Source: Acidisarcina polymorpha
GTDB taxonomy: Bacteria > Acidobacteriota > Terriglobia > Terriglobales > Acidobacteriaceae
Reading direction: 5' to 3'
NCBI RefSeq assembly: GCF_003330725.1
Contig: NZ_CP030840.1
Span: 124,001 to 188,000 of the forward strand
Length of the DNA stretch: 64,000 nucleotides
Position 1 is the stretch's first letter. Each line of letters starts with the position of its first letter. The translations under genes were made by a program, and so were the position numbers. Shown one piece after another: positions 63,629 to 64,000 of this stretch. The notes below the pieces were generated by a model. The model saw nothing but the letters and a program-made list of their open reading frames with translations, searched no databases and was not told where the DNA came from.

Positions 63629-64000
63629 TTACCGATTAGCCAGCCGAAAACCGGAGAACTGCCACCGCGTCGAAGCGGGAAAGAAGTTCCGGTAGCTGGC
63701 GCGAATATGGCTCGCGGGCGTCACAATAGATCCTCCGCGCAAGACCATCTGATTGCTCATGAATTTCCCGTTATATTCGCCTAGCGCCCCTGATAAGGGT
63801 CGATAGCCGGGGTAGCCGACATAGGGGCTGCGGGTCCACTCCCATACATCCCCAAACATCTGATTCATGGTTGCGGCATTAGGCTTCCCCCCGGACGCGA
63901 TTGTGGATGAAATTTCACAAGCAGAGGGATGGAGTCTTCCACTCTCGAGCAGATTCCCCTCAACTTGCAGCCGGGAGGCAGCGATCTCCCATTCACCCTC
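63629..64000 (-). CDS. egtB: EgtB sulfoxide synthase, 3' part (cut by window edge)
   Basis: The C-terminal ~123 residues of EgtB, open to the window edge on the minus strand. It contains [20 protein letters not shown], the [20 protein letters not shown] segment, [20 protein letters not shown] and [20 protein letters not shown], the formylglycine-generating-enzyme-like half of EgtB. EgtB couples hercynine with cysteine or gamma-glutamylcysteine using iron and oxygen. The stop is 44 bases upstream of the EgtD ATG. Confidence 0.93.
   Translation of the reverse strand, partial: EGEWEIAASRLQVEGNLLESGRLHPSACEISSTIASGGKPNAATMNQMFGDVWEWTRSPYVGYPGYRPLSGALGEYNGKFMSNQMVLRGGSIVTPASHIRASYRNFFPASTRWQFSGFRLANR

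Overview
The window looks like a chromosomal segment of a flagellated, soil-type Acidobacteriota bacterium (class Terriglobia, Acidobacteriaceae-like). The clues are a duplicated 'orphan' FtsX/MacB permease of the acidobacterial ADOP type, a very large Oar-like TonB-dependent receptor with an N-terminal carboxypeptidase-regulatory-like domain, a surface protein with NHL and MBG domains, several small secreted proteins with Ala/Pro/Ser-rich tails, and moderately GC-rich DNA with clear Shine-Dalgarno sites. The genus cannot be fixed from sequence alone. No rRNA, tRNA, CRISPR array, insertion sequence or prophage gene was seen.

Region by region: (1) 1-12.0 kb, minus strand, is a flagellar basal-body/hook/export operon in the order flgB-flgC-fliE-fliF-fliG-fliH-fliI-fliJ-fliK-flgD-flgE, then a hairpin, a FliN-type gene and the first codons of a further gene. 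Upstream on the same strand (12.1-14.2 kb) are a sigma-54 activator without a DNA-binding domain and an orphan OmpR-type regulator, plausible controllers of the operon. (2) 14.7-25.6 kb is housekeeping: lexA with an apparently leaderless promoter, thioredoxin, thrC-thrB, an ADOP permease, murB, a bacilliredoxin, a glutaredoxin, a DUF2007 protein, purB and ubiX. (3) 25.6-39.8 kb is an envelope island: a lipoprotein and an Oar-like TonB receptor on the minus strand, then, across an AT-rich 800-base gap, plus-strand genes for a PstS-like secreted binding protein, a 1,200-residue NHL/MBG surface protein, a YncE-like propeller and a secreted alpha/beta hydrolase. (4) 39.8-49.2 kb holds a glycine-zipper protein, enolase, a DUF2059 protein and phosphoglycerate mutase (consecutive glycolytic enzymes), an outer-membrane barrel, a rhomboid-fold protein lacking its catalytic residues, an M28 peptidase, and a LysW-like zinc protein translationally coupled to a small secreted protein. 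(5) 49.2-64 kb holds ribosomal protein S1, a cupin, a HIT protein, rmuC, acpP-fabF, a YIP1-like membrane protein, queC, a TPR protein, moeA, an MscS channel, and egtD with the 3' part of egtB (ergothioneine synthesis).

Themes: motility under local two-component/sigma-54 control; thiol redox homeostasis (thioredoxin, bacilliredoxin, glutaredoxin, EgtB/EgtD); and a large secreted/surface protein repertoire. The most unusual items are the orphan LysW-like carrier without the usual C-terminal motif, the catalytically dead rhomboid, the sigma-54 activator without HTH, the unusual C-terminus of the NHL/MBG protein (membrane segments followed by an internal lipobox-like Cys), the PstS-like protein without a transporter, leaderless lexA, and a perfect 38-base palindrome after moeA.
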